Source: Phoronis australis (lineage: Eukaryota > Phoronida > Phoronidae). Taken from it: DNA of 64,000 nt. A program made the translations under genes and the position numbers. The stretch spans positions 1,341,816 to 1,405,815 of the forward strand of contig NMRA01000003.1 in NCBI GenBank assembly GCA_002633005.1. Direction: 5' to 3'. Each line of letters opens with the position of its first letter. Position 1 is the stretch's first letter. The notes below the pieces were generated by a model that was not told the origin of the DNA, made no database searches, and saw only the letters and a program-made list of their open reading frames with translations. This document shows, one piece after another, positions 24,201-33,523 of the stretch.

Positions 24201-27200
24201 CTTACCAGATTTCAAAGACCTTGCCAGGGGTTAATGGAAACCTATTTTCCAAATTTCATGGAAATCCATCAAGGAACACTAAGAAACAGAGACAAAAATA
24301 GAAAACTAAAATATTCACAAGTGTGCATATTGGTAGTTGGGTCAGTCTGAAAGTCGTTGAATGTCATCAGCTTCACCTTCCAAATTTAATGACAATCCTG
24401 CAGGGAGTTTAGGGGATACCGCAGCGAATGCCCAGTGCCCAAATGACAGTAATATGCGACTACACATGGGTGCATAAAATCACTAGTTTCACAGAATGAT
24501 TATGTAATTAATTTTAGCCAATGTTTCCTTTGTAATGCAGTAATTGCCCTGTTCCACTTGAAAGGAACTTGGATAAGTGCTCATAAGGAGACTTGATGAT
24601 TCCAGGGTTACTTGTACAAATTTATACACCTTATTCATGCAGTCGGTCCCCTATTTTTAAATTGAGCCTCTTTTTAGGTAATAAAAACAATGCATTCTGC
24701 ACTTCAACACAGTCCAAAGCGTGATTTTTTCCGTGTCTCAAATGCATTGTTTTTTAAACCTAAAAAGAGGTTCACTGTTAAAATGGTGACTGCCTGATTA
24801 AGTACAAAGTTCCGGGAAATAGGCGAATTTTCTAATGCGTGCATACTTATCCAAACCACACTCTGTAATGACAGATAGCAGCAACAACAAAACAAAAACA
24901 AAGATCTAGTATCCTTTTTATTTGGGAAGTACCTTGAAATGTAACTAACTTGTATTCATGTCATTTTTGATTCCCTCATTGACACCCACCTTAAGCCTGA
25001 CAAATGGAGACTTGTGCTGTAATCTGTCTAGCAAATAATCCAACAAGCACTGGGAAGCACCATCAGACTCGTGAGAAATTTCTGAAAAAATAAACAACAA
25101 CTATAACACTTATATAGCGATGTAGAATGTAAGATTCATAAAGGACTGTTAATGCCAGATTTGGCAACGAAATGAACATGAATGGCTTAGTTTGAAAGTT
25201 TGAATATAAAAACTAATATAGACCAAATGGCATCTGATTGCAGTTTTAATAAACATGTAAACAACTTCTGACGCATCTATAATATAATTATGTGAAGTGA
25301 TTTAATCCTTATTTAACAAAATGAAATTTTCCACAACTGCTTGTTGTTAGTGCCTTTATATAGTGACACATAATGCACTCTAAAGACGTAACTGACAACT
25401 GCTTGTCGCAAATTTCTCAGGGAAGTAATCTCAAATCTTTAGAGGTGAAAATGAAATCTATAATTATTCTAGCATTTTTCTGATGAATAGCTATTTAGTG
25501 GATCAACCGGAAATAACAACACTTGAATTTGTGAGCGAGAACAGTTAAAGGGGGTTTAATCCTGATATCAAACACATGGAAGCTTTAACAAAAAACAAAT
25601 AGTAGGTACTTTGAAGCAGTGTTGACAAAGTTAAAAATACAGTTTTCTAACAAAGAATTTCACAGGCTAAGTTTCATTGCTCACTGTTTATTTCACTGTA
25701 TAAGTAAGGTGGTGTAGGTTGTTCGTCCTCTGCAGTGGCCTTCACAAGCACAGCAATCTGCAAAAAACAGAACATTTTGCTACACATACAGCATAATTAT
25801 CTGCAGCTGCGGTTTGGTCTCATGGTTAAATCAGAAATATATAATTATCATTACATGAAAATTATATCATTAGGGTTTTCTTGAATTTATAGCTTGTCCA
25901 ATACAGGGATTGTCTTATTTGTTTGCTTATTTCAACACTTAATTATTGTTTATCTAATTATTTTGGCACATGACTTAATATTACAGTATATTAAGACAAA
26001 AGTTACCAGTTACGAAAGGCTACATTAACAATGAAGTCAGCTTCCACTCAGCCATCATGATGGGGGAATTCCGAGTACTTTTGTCTAAATACTTTTGGCA
26101 ATGCACTGTATATAAGATAGACCAATATGGAAATAAGTAACCAATTTGTGTCATTCGCACAATCACACATCAAATATCCGTTGTAATGTGTATGTCTCTC
26201 TGACTATCTCTATCAACTTTGTGTTGTGTTGTGTTGTATAGCACTGGTACTCGGCAATTTTTTAAACAACTCTGTTACTGTGTCATAGATTTTGGTTTTA
26301 GTGTCTTTTTTGAACACTACACTGAGGTCACATTTGTTAATCGTTTGACATAAAATTTCCACACAACACATTCAGTACCTCCAGGCCTATTGTTTTCTGA
26401 GGACATCAGACACAAGGTGGCTCTATGGATATTTCTGAAACTTGGTGTTTGAATAAATTTTGTCAAGAGCTATCTGGTGTGAGGCATCTGATGATGGCAT
26501 TCTCCCGTTCAGTGACAGTACCAAAGGTAGAGGGTTGTGAGTGTGTGATAACATCTAGCTCCTTTATTAACTGCCAAGCACAACCTTTCCTCTGGTATGA
26601 CAACAGGCAGGCCAATTATCTACCAGGCTTATTATAGATCACATGTGAACACAAGTAAAACTTGAACCCAGAGAGAATTGGTACGTTTAGAAAGAATAGA
26701 TTGTCGTGACTTCGGTTGTAGTTGGGTGATTTTGGCGATTCAAAAACTAAACACATTCAGCATTTGACAAGGAATTCAGAAATGCTATTGGTTTATGTTC
26801 AAATATGTTATAACTTAATTTTTATTCTAACAGCACAGCCCAGTCAGGTTAGATATGATCTTATTGGAGATTAGAGCAATTATCGCACAGAGAGCTGGCG
26901 CTCCAATCATGAATGTCAGAATGGAGTTAATCATTCGTGTAAGATATTTGCTATAGGGGTCATATCTTCCCAACTTGTTGTTGGGCTATAGAATCGAACA
27001 AGTTGGGATCAATGGTAAAACACTGTAATGGTTTCTCAATAACTTCATCGGCGTTCTGTCGTTCAGCAACTTTTCCACACGTAAGGGGTTTTGAATGTGC
27101 GATAACATCTGGCTCCTTTGTTAACTGCCCAGCACAGTCTTTTGTCCCATATGCCAAAAAGCAGGCAAATTATCTCCCAGGCTTCAAAGGGCAACTGCAT

Positions 27201-28335
27201 GAAACCTGGCAGAATGGATTGTCTTAACTTCTGTTGAACTTGGGCGGCTTGGTGATTCAAAAACTAAACATGATCAACATTTGACAAGGAATATGTTCAA
27301 ATTTAATATGTTATAACTTAACTTTCATTAGCAGCACAGCCCAGATCAGGCTAGATACGATCTAGTGATCGGAGATACAGAGCAATTTGTTGAATAAAAG
27401 TCGAGACCTGGCCCTCCAACCATAAATGCCAGAATGGAGTTAATTAGTCATGTAAGATATTGGCTACAGGGGTGATCTTCCCAGCTTGTTGTTGGGCTAC
27501 AGAATCTAACAATTAAGTTTGGAGCAATGGGAAAACGCCGTAATGTAATACTGTAATAGCGCTTTTGAACTATTCGGGATTACGCTTAAACCTGGCTAAA
27601 CTATTCAAGTGGTCATCCCAGTAAGCCCTCAATAGGTTGGAAGCTTTTCGTCGAATTATGCACCACATTTATGTAAATCATTAAAATCATGTTGCTATCA
27701 TTAGTTTGTACTCATAGACATAGAAGGACACGGAGTACCCACTTAACGTAGCTCATCCCAGATTGATTAAATATAGGCAATTACATCACCCAGCATGCCA
27801 CAGGCAACCTAACGTACCTACTGAGGGACTATGTGTTGCGTAGATCAAATAGTCCCGTCGTCCCGGCATAAGCATCGTAAAAATGGCCAGTTGCCAATTA
27901 GGCCTGAATTAGGGCAACTGAACGACTGCAAAAGGGAATCATGGTTCGAACGAAATAGTTAAAGTCAAAGACATCAACGGCCTCCTATGCGCTAAAGATA
28001 TTTTAGCAACATTGTTTACTTAGTATGAGTCATAATTCGTGGAAAAGCTTCCAGCGTATGGAGGGCCTATGGGAGTATGGGATGGCCACCGTCGGCGTCA
28101 GCCGTTGACGTTGTCACTGACGTCCCCTCAGCCAACATGAATCCATTCAATGTTCAGATGGATCCAGTGTGTGTGCACGAACAGGCAACAAAATTGACCA
28201 ATTAGCAACCAGCATACTGCATGGTTTTCTAAAGTTTAACTGTGGGCGCATCTCCCATTATCTACATGCACTTACATGTGCTGCAAAACCAACTTTATCC
28301 ATCAAACTTGCAAACACCTTCTTGGCTTCCGCCAT
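15262..28335 (-). CDS. TEPSIN: Tepsin (AP-4 accessory ENTH-domain protein), N-terminus to second domain
   Basis: Tepsin is the accessory protein of the AP-4 adaptor coat on trans-Golgi vesicles. Exons on the minus strand are 28335-28276, 25757-25685, 25081-24990, 23700-23607, 22065-21862, 21226-21020, 20158-20053, then 16981-16846 and 15340-15262. The first seven join in phase. They give MAEAKKVFASL, a helix IAVLVKATAED, KISHESDGASQCLLDYLL, LRVMKELVQGGHSDFR and GFSGPPDALRGN, closely matching the vertebrate tepsin ENTH domain (EIAKISHES, FAGPPDPLHGN). A flexible linker with GGWESDED and a CAG-encoded glutamine run follows. The last two exons (SLPAREEINSFINTL; CTHNCEKAVEFL) correspond to the VHS-like second domain. 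The start is the ATG with the clean CAT-GTAAGT donor that fits exon 2. One short exon between 20,053 and 16,981 and the C-terminal AP-4-binding motifs are not securely located. Confidence 0.9.
15544..15654. mobile_element. Hairpin MITE, family A copy 1
   Basis: An inverted repeat with arms of about 45 bp (GGCAATAGTCGGATATAAC to TTGAGAACCAGTTT and its complement) around a ~20-bp loop. The same sequence recurs at 46,711-46,817 with its loop inverted, which identifies a dispersed hairpin element rather than a local palindrome. No coding capacity. It lies in a tepsin intron. Confidence 0.85.
17000..19640. other. Large tepsin intron; no other gene assigned
   Basis: Intronic relative to tepsin. 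Around 17,955-18,310 both strands are open for 70 to 92 codons (plus-strand frame with KEQLISSVQWLAMLEDH), but I recognise no family and no splice pattern decides a strand. No other structure could be supported. Confidence 0.4.
19650..19755. repeat. Hairpin element, family B copy 1
   Basis: Begins CAGCAAAAGGCCTGCATT. Inverted arms CACTTCCATTGAACAAACAC and GTGTTTGCTCAATGGAAGTG enclose a ~45-bp loop. A related copy lies at 22,270-22,380. The loop contains, on the minus strand, an AG acceptor and a GTGAGT donor 26 bp apart. Confidence 0.75.
21034..21066 (-). repeat. CAG trinucleotide run encoding glutamines in tepsin
   Basis: Within tepsin exon 21226-21020, an interrupted CAG/CAA run encodes four Gln, a Glu and about six more Gln. 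A separate GTT/GCT trinucleotide tract, non-coding, lies 450 bp away at 21,508-21,577. Homopolymeric glutamine in the linker is expected to be unstructured and length-variable. Confidence 0.85.
21508..21577. repeat. (GTT/GCT)n imperfect trinucleotide tract
   Basis: An interrupted microsatellite of GTT, GCT and GAT triplets on the plus strand (AAC/AGC on the transcribed strand) in a tepsin intron. It creates an open frame of valines and alanines that is not considered a gene. Confidence 0.85.
22270..22380. repeat. Hairpin element, family B copy 2
   Basis: Starts CAGCAAAAGGCCTGCATTT like copy 1. The arms TTCATTGAACACAAACAACTG and a TTGGTCAATGGAAGGGAGTG segment are partly complementary. It is more diverged than copy 1 and sits between the tepsin exons at 22,065 and 23,607. 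Confidence 0.7.
22700..23440 (-). pseudogene. Penelope-type retroelement relic with GIY-YIG endonuclease
   Basis: On the minus strand a 110-codon frame (23038-22706) encodes CGVIYQLKC, HTYIGETKRPFLTRFKEH and GEHILATGH, with ILAKEQNYYARKLNE and LNRN at the end. This is the GIY-YIG endonuclease tail of Penelope-like or related retrotransposons. Upstream frames read NHPLKHKHSVSRTLLDR, ALRANGYQEW and IPYIKGVS, the connector usually found between reverse transcriptase and GIY-YIG. The frames are joined only across shifts; one coincides with a TCTG duplication (GTGTCTGTCTGATTGC) near 23,085. The reverse transcriptase core is missing. It is a truncated, inactivated insertion in a tepsin intron, same strand as the host gene. 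Confidence 0.85.
23800..24440. repeat. Old tandem array of ~180-bp units
   Basis: Three to four diverged units each contain CCAA-TTTCATGAAAATCCATC, a CAAGGAACTTGG-like block, an ACAGAAAGAAAT-like block and a TCTGAAAGTCG or GGTGGTGCAGC segment. They start near 23,870, 24,045, 24,235 and 24,375. The organisation resembles a decayed satellite or a multi-monomer element. No coding capacity. Confidence 0.65.
24640..24796. mobile_element. Hairpin MITE-like element
   Basis: A 157-bp imperfect palindrome. The left arm ends CCTCTTTTTAGG then AACAATGCATT; the right arm begins AATGCATTGTT then CCTAAAAAGAGG. The outer ends are CAGTCGGTCCCC and GGTGACTGCCTG. The loop is about 40 bp. It is intronic to tepsin. 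Confidence 0.75.
26470..27560. repeat. Diverged ~510-550-bp tandem duplication
   Basis: Two adjacent copies share ordered blocks: GATAACATCTAGCTCC (26,547) and GATAACATCTGGCTCC (27,100); TTTGACAAGGAAT; ATGTTATAACTTAA; GCAGCACAGCCCAG; GCCAGAATGGAGTTAAT; CTTGTTGTTGGGCTA (26,974 and 27,485). They differ by many substitutions and small indels. Short open frames in both copies on both strands are not conserved between copies, so no gene is called. It lies in tepsin intron 1. Confidence 0.8.
27605..28105. repeat. Foldback element, copy 1
   Basis: Imperfect inverted repeat. The left part reads CATCCCAGTAAGCCCTC, then GGAAGCTTTTCGTCGAATTATG. The right part reads CATAATTCGTGGAAAAGCTTCC, then GAGGGCCTATGGGAGTATGGGATG. 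An internal AAAATGGCCAGTT block near 27,885 is shared with the foldback element at 36.3-37.3 kb. Non-coding. It ends about 170 bp before the tepsin first exon and so may overlap its promoter. Confidence 0.7.
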
Positions 28336-28904
28336 TTTCGTCTGCATGGGACGCAACTGACACCTGGTGAATAGAATGCTCATTACTGCGCAGTCGAGCA
28401 CCGTGACGGATGCTAGTATCGAGGTTGTACCGGGCGCCGTAACAATTTGGGACACCAAAATTCAAGCATAAATTAAATTTGCTTGATTCTGAAGCTTGTC
28501 TTTCAGAATACCATAAATTTCTCAGATTTCTTCATAGGAATTGTATCATGCAAACTTTATCAAGAGACTCCTCAATCGGCATTCCAATATCTGAAACTAA
28601 CAATTATTAATGAAATTTGGTGGAGCTAGGAAACAGAAAATTTGTGTTGACAAAAATTTGCCTGAAAAAATTTCACATAATTTTCACGTCAGGGTCAGCC
28701 GTTGGCATGACGCCGGACTCTGCTTACGGAGCTGAAGTGTATTCATGCCCCCGGCGATTTCAACATGCTATATAAAGACGTGCAGTGCAGCTAGTGAAAA
28801 TGATTTAAATGACTAAGTGATGTCCCTACCATTCTGTATACACCAATATGATCTGGACAGATTTTGAAGCGGCTGCCAAAACTGTCATGATGATGAAAAT
28901 GTGT

Positions 28905-29314
28905 TTATATATCATTAATGATAAACAAGTACAAATCACACAAATAATATACCCCTTCCTTCACACCTCAGGAAATATCTGTTATGCTGCATGGAGTTAA
29001 CGTGAACATTATTCCCATTTCCCAGCAAAGCTGTCATACACAAAAATTTTATACGCAATTAAATTTTCAGCATTATAGTACTCACATAGTAAAAAACCGT
29101 TGTCATCGGTGAATAAAGATATAATGTTTTTGTGGCATGCGTTACCAAAGTCACATTCTGAAGGCGTGGAAATCAGCAACCAACGTTTTTTTTTTCGGTA
29201 AACAAACTGACCAAGTTCACGGGTTAGCTTCCTCACGTTAATAGAGACTGAATCTGTTTTCTCAGTCAACCATACTCGAGAACCCGGCATGACTCGACTT
29301 TGCGTAAAGTGCAA
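28905..29314 (-). repeat. Dispersed repeat with a 101-codon frame, copy 1
   Basis: A minus-strand frame encodes a 101-residue product ending CEYYNAENLIAYKIFVYDSF and then AGKWE. The 3' portion and the following DNA recur in degraded form at 44,930-45,130 (CCCAGAGAAGCTGCC; ATTTTAAGCATTATAATACTC), so it is most likely part of a dispersed element and not a host gene. I do not recognise the family. It lies upstream of tepsin. Confidence 0.5.
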
Positions 29315-30180
29315 ACGCGCATTTTAAAATGTACCATATATCCTCGAATATTTGCTAAGCCTTAGTGCCCCGCGGTTGGATGAGTAATAGTTCAAATTAG
29401 GTCTATCAAAATGATGATGTCTATCTCATTTTGACGTAATTGTTTGCAATATTTTTGCCGCGGTGGTCAGGTCATTTGCTTTAAGGAAAAGCAAACCACT
29501 GTTTAACTAAAAAGTCCACCAGTATTTATTAATTTAAGTTCAGCTATTCTGTCTTTTTTAAAGTTCCACAATTAAAGTACACTCAACAGGCTAGCAGCAG
29601 GATCTCAAAAAATGTATTTCCCAGACCATCATCAGTCCGAGTTGTAGGTCAGGTTTGTAGTGGTAGTCAAAATTTCTTTGCCAGAACGATGTTTTCAGAG
29701 TGACGAGACTTAATTGTGCCAAGACCACGTCAGCATGCCTCTAGTTATACGAAATATTCATTACCGTAAAACCTTTGACTGTATAACTTTGTATTCCCCG
29801 GGGTTTATGCCGTTTTTGCAGAAATGAAGGCCGCGGCCACGAGGACCGAGCACCAGTCCGGCGCACGCGGAAACACTCTACTCAAGTCAGTGCACTGTTT
29901 TTTAGTCCCCGCTTTACCACAGAGTGCACCCACTGAGACAACCCCCTCATCGTGAGAGCTGGAACGTGTTACCAACAATGACCAATAAGCGGATTTAATG
30001 GGGGGGGGGGGGNGGGGGGGGGTCGGAAACGACCTGGCTGAAAAACCGCGATGTAGCAAATCGCATTTTATCTAGGCCGGCTCATACGTAGCCACTTTCC
30101 ATAGAAACTAAAGTGACATCCTTACGAAACTCTCTTATCACTCGGATGTTTTACTGGCAATGGCATCAAGTGCCTGATAT
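29315..30180. other. No gene seen; poly-G run with an N
   Basis: Non-coding by inspection. Around 29,999-30,022 a run of about 23 G is interrupted by one undetermined base at 30,013, so its true length is uncertain. Confidence 0.5.
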
Positions 30181-30182
30181 AC

Positions 30183-31271
30183 CATGCGCGCACCCCGCAG
30201 CCTTTAATATGGGGGACTCCGTCAAATTCCTGACGATGTGGACCTTTTGCTAACAAAAGAGTGTGTGGACTAAAAAAACGGTACCGCCTTCAGAGCTGTG
30301 AATTGTTCGTTTGCGCCTTTTTAGTAGACTTTGTCTCGTTTTCTCGGATGTTTCAGTTGTTCCTCTGAGGCGGCCGGGGACCTTTTTCACCCACTTCGCC
30401 AACTTGAACTAAGTGGGGGGGGGGGGCTCGTTAATTAGAACACCCTGAGTCCCCCCCCTGGATGCGCGTATTTATACTACCTTGTAACTACAGTCATATT
30501 TTTTGTGTAGTAAGGTATAAAAATATTTTTTCACCGTAGCCAAAAATGTGATAATGGCTGAGGTGGACAAGTTCCAAGGCTATGCTAAGTGAGCTTTTAA
30601 ACGCAGTGTCGATCATCCGAGTCATTCAGCTATCATTTTTTACCCCAAACCTTGCTTTGTGGGTAATACAGCAGCCGTTTTCAATACAAAACAATCGACA
30701 AATGACAGTTGGTTACATTCATGCAATCAAGCTTCAGCACGCTCAGAGTGCATGTGTTAAAATCAACGCAAATGACCGGAGTTGAAAGTCAGTAAAACAC
30801 TTTTTGTACAATAGACAGCTGGTGGACACTGCGATGCCTTGACAAAATTGCGAATTCACCTGTTGTGACATCAGCCCAATTGAGATGAAACAAAAATAAT
30901 TTTGAGTTCATTGACAGGCTGATAGCATGGTGGCAGAGTCGAGGCTTGCGACATGATGTGGATACAAAGATCGAATCTCCGTGAAAGAATTGCAACTCTA
31001 CGAAAAGAATTGTCATGCGCACCCAGGAGGTGGAGGGGGCTTCAATGAGCCACCTCCCATTTTACGAAGTTGGCAAAAAGGTCCGCCTTGGAGAAACAAG
31101 AAGTCCGAATAACAAACGAGACAAAAATCCACTAAAAAGGCATAAACGCACAATTCACAGCTCCGAATGTGATACTGGTGTTTTTTTTTAGTCCTACCGC
31201 TTTTTCATTAGTAAAAAGGTCCACATCGTTGGCAATTCGAGCTCCCTTATTAAAGGCTGGGTGCACGCATG
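30183..31271. mobile_element. Non-autonomous DNA element with ~250-bp terminal inverted repeats
   Basis: The left arm (about 30,183-30,425) starts CATGCGCGCACCCCGCAGCC and includes GATGTGGACCTTTT, CAGAGCTGTGAATTG and ACTTCGCCAACTT. The right arm (about 31,045-31,271) carries the complements in reverse order and ends GGCTGGGTGCACGCATG. The arms are imperfect (small indels, about 80-90 percent alike by eye). The ~600-bp middle has only short open frames. No transposase is seen. The flanks did not give a convincing target duplication. Confidence 0.8.
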
Positions 31272-31279
31272 AATTGTTA

Positions 31280-32490
31280 AACAACTTATTGAATCCATGA
31301 TGTTGATTTGTAACACCATAATTTTTTCAAATATCATACAATAATTATTGTTATCCAGTGTAAGATTTACTGAACACAAGTAGATATTGTCATGCACCAG
31401 TACAATGACTTGTTATAACTGTATTAAACATCAAAAGTCAATGTTTCAGAAAATGCCAAAATGATTTTTTAAATCTAATTAATTAAATGCTTCAATACAA
31501 AGACATTTTTGAGGCAAGGAATGCATTTCACATCAAAATTTAACAAGGTATGTACACCTTTTGAACATACTACATGGGCAGCGCACCATAGGGGGCTGGC
31601 CCACTTATTTCAGTGCTGTGCCGCGGTGTGGGCGGTGCACTACAGGGAGGCTGGGAGGCTATAGCCCCCCACTTTTTTCAGAGCTGCCCCGCCCATGTTC
31701 TAATAGTACAGACAGCCACCATCACACAGCTCCACCTGTCAACTTGCTTCTGAAGTTAAAATGAACTACAGGAGCAAGAACACATGTCTTCAGTTGTTGA
31801 CAAGTGATCCAAACCACCTAAATATGTAGATAAAATGCAAATAAATGTTACACGAGAATCCAGCAAATGAAACAGATCCTTGATGACAAATCTATCTAAA
31901 GAATCTTTTAAGGTCACAAAAATTAATTACTTCGTCTAATACTACATATAATGCCTTAGCCTTGCTTTCGCAAACGCATTAACTCAAGCAGAACAATTGA
32001 GTAAACAGAGCATTTCTTGACTAAAACCTGTAATATACACACCTACACCAGGGGTCAGTTTCATGTAAAGAGACTTAAGACTAACACATTACTGCCTGGA
32101 AATAAATTGCACAGATTTTTTCAAAAATTAATACTTATGGGTATTTTCTCATATACTTTCCTCTTTTGCTACAGTGAGTTTAAATTGTATTTCAGAAATA
32201 TTCACCAGGAGTGCAAGACCTAATTTCTTAAATCACTTTCATGAAAAGGGGCTCAGCTACTATTACCCCTGGTCTTTCATTGAACAGCAAAGTACAAACT
32301 TGTTAATATGTATAAAATGTTTTGTGTGTATTATAGAAAAATAAAAAGAGCCAGTTCATAAAACGTTACATTACACCTTCATACAACATGTTTCTAAGAA
32401 ATTAACTAATCCCTTTCCAGTATTTCATATCTGCATCTAAATTCAGTCATTCGATGTCATTCTACATGTACAAAGTTAACAGGAATCGAG
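31280..32490. other. 3' flank of the small Maf gene; no other gene seen
   Basis: The part next to 32,490 should hold the small Maf 3' untranslated region. At 31,575-31,700 a GC-richer block (GGGGGCTGGCCCACTTATTTCAG; CTGGGAGGCTATAGCCCCCC) looks like a degraded GGGGGC-type repeat, but it has no recoverable ends. Confidence 0.4.
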
Positions 32491-33508
32491 TCACGTCTCT
32501 CCAGATCCCTCCTTGGAGTTTTCCCTTTTCTTCCCAACTTCACCCGCTGCCATTTCTGTCTTCCGGCTCGTAGAACCAGCAAAAGCCGCGGCACCCTCAG
32601 GAAGTTTACCAGACATTGCAAACTTTTGCAGAACTTCATACCTCGCTTTCATTACTTCCAGTTCGTGCTTCACTTGTTCATTTTCCTTCCTCAGGGTCTT
32701 CACTTCGTCCATCAACTGTTTTTTCTCATAATTCAAAATTATTTTCTGTTCTTCTCGCTTTTCACGGCAACTAGCTGCGTAGCCACGATTTTTCAATGTT
32801 CTCCTCCTCTGCTTCAGTGAGAGTACTTGTTCACGTGACAACCCTTTCAACAATTGGTTTAGCTCGCGCACACCCAGGAGAACTAAATCATCATCAGAGA
32901 TGTCAACAGACTGGAAAATAAACAAACAGGAAACAAAATTTTTATTCTCAGCCACAACAACTCAGCCTACAACAATGCACATACACTTGTTTTTTGTTTC
33001 TCTGTTTTTTTAATTATCTAAAGTGACTTATGATCCGATGCCCATGATAGGCAGGGTGTTCCTGTTTTGTTATTTGTTGCTATATTCTATCTGTATGAAT
33101 ACATGTCAATATATTTACTTATACCTACTGTCAAGATGAGTTACCACGTACATGTGGCTAATTCGCGCTTTATGTTTCCCACACAATAAAACGAGGCCAC
33201 ATAATCATCCTTACAGTAACTTGATAAAGAGGCGGATTCAAAAACAGTAAAAATGGTCACCAGGAATCATACACTATGTCAAATGCATCCAAAAATAAGG
33301 AGGTGGTGGCATCTCCTTAATAGATGCCAAGTTGGGAAAATCAGCCCCAGAAAAGGTACAGAAGCTAATGTAAAAAAATAAAATTACACTAGAGGGCACA
33401 CCTGTATTCAAATTTTTTTTTTGGGTGCATTAAGAAAATGAGTGTAATTTAGATAAGGCTTTCAATTGGATAAGTTACCTTGGAGTCCGCTTTGCTATTT
33501 CGAGACAT
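32491..33508 (-). CDS. Small Maf bZIP transcription factor (MafF/G/K class)
   Basis: Small Mafs are nuclear factors that dimerise with each other or with CNC/Bach proteins on MARE elements and lack an activation domain. Two coding exons, 33508-33479 ([10 protein letters not shown]) and 32910-32491, join in phase 0 with donor AAG-GTAAC and acceptor TTTTCCAG to give 149 residues. Residues 14-35 form the extended homology region ([20 protein letters not shown]) and 44-66 the basic region ([19 protein letters not shown]). Residues about 68-105 form the leucine zipper. The length matches small Mafs (about 150) and excludes large Mafs. CREKREEQK replaces the vertebrate CRVKRVTQK. An acceptor at 33,521 implies at least one upstream non-coding exon. 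Which vertebrate paralogue it equates to cannot be said. Confidence 0.93.
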
Positions 33509-33523
33509 CTTCTTTCAGTTCTG

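Noticed and set aside
26425-27260. Frames of 65-74 codons with shared GxECxITSxSFxNC wording
   Set aside because: They derive from the two diverged tandem copies, but stops and indels are not conserved in a way that suggests coding selection.
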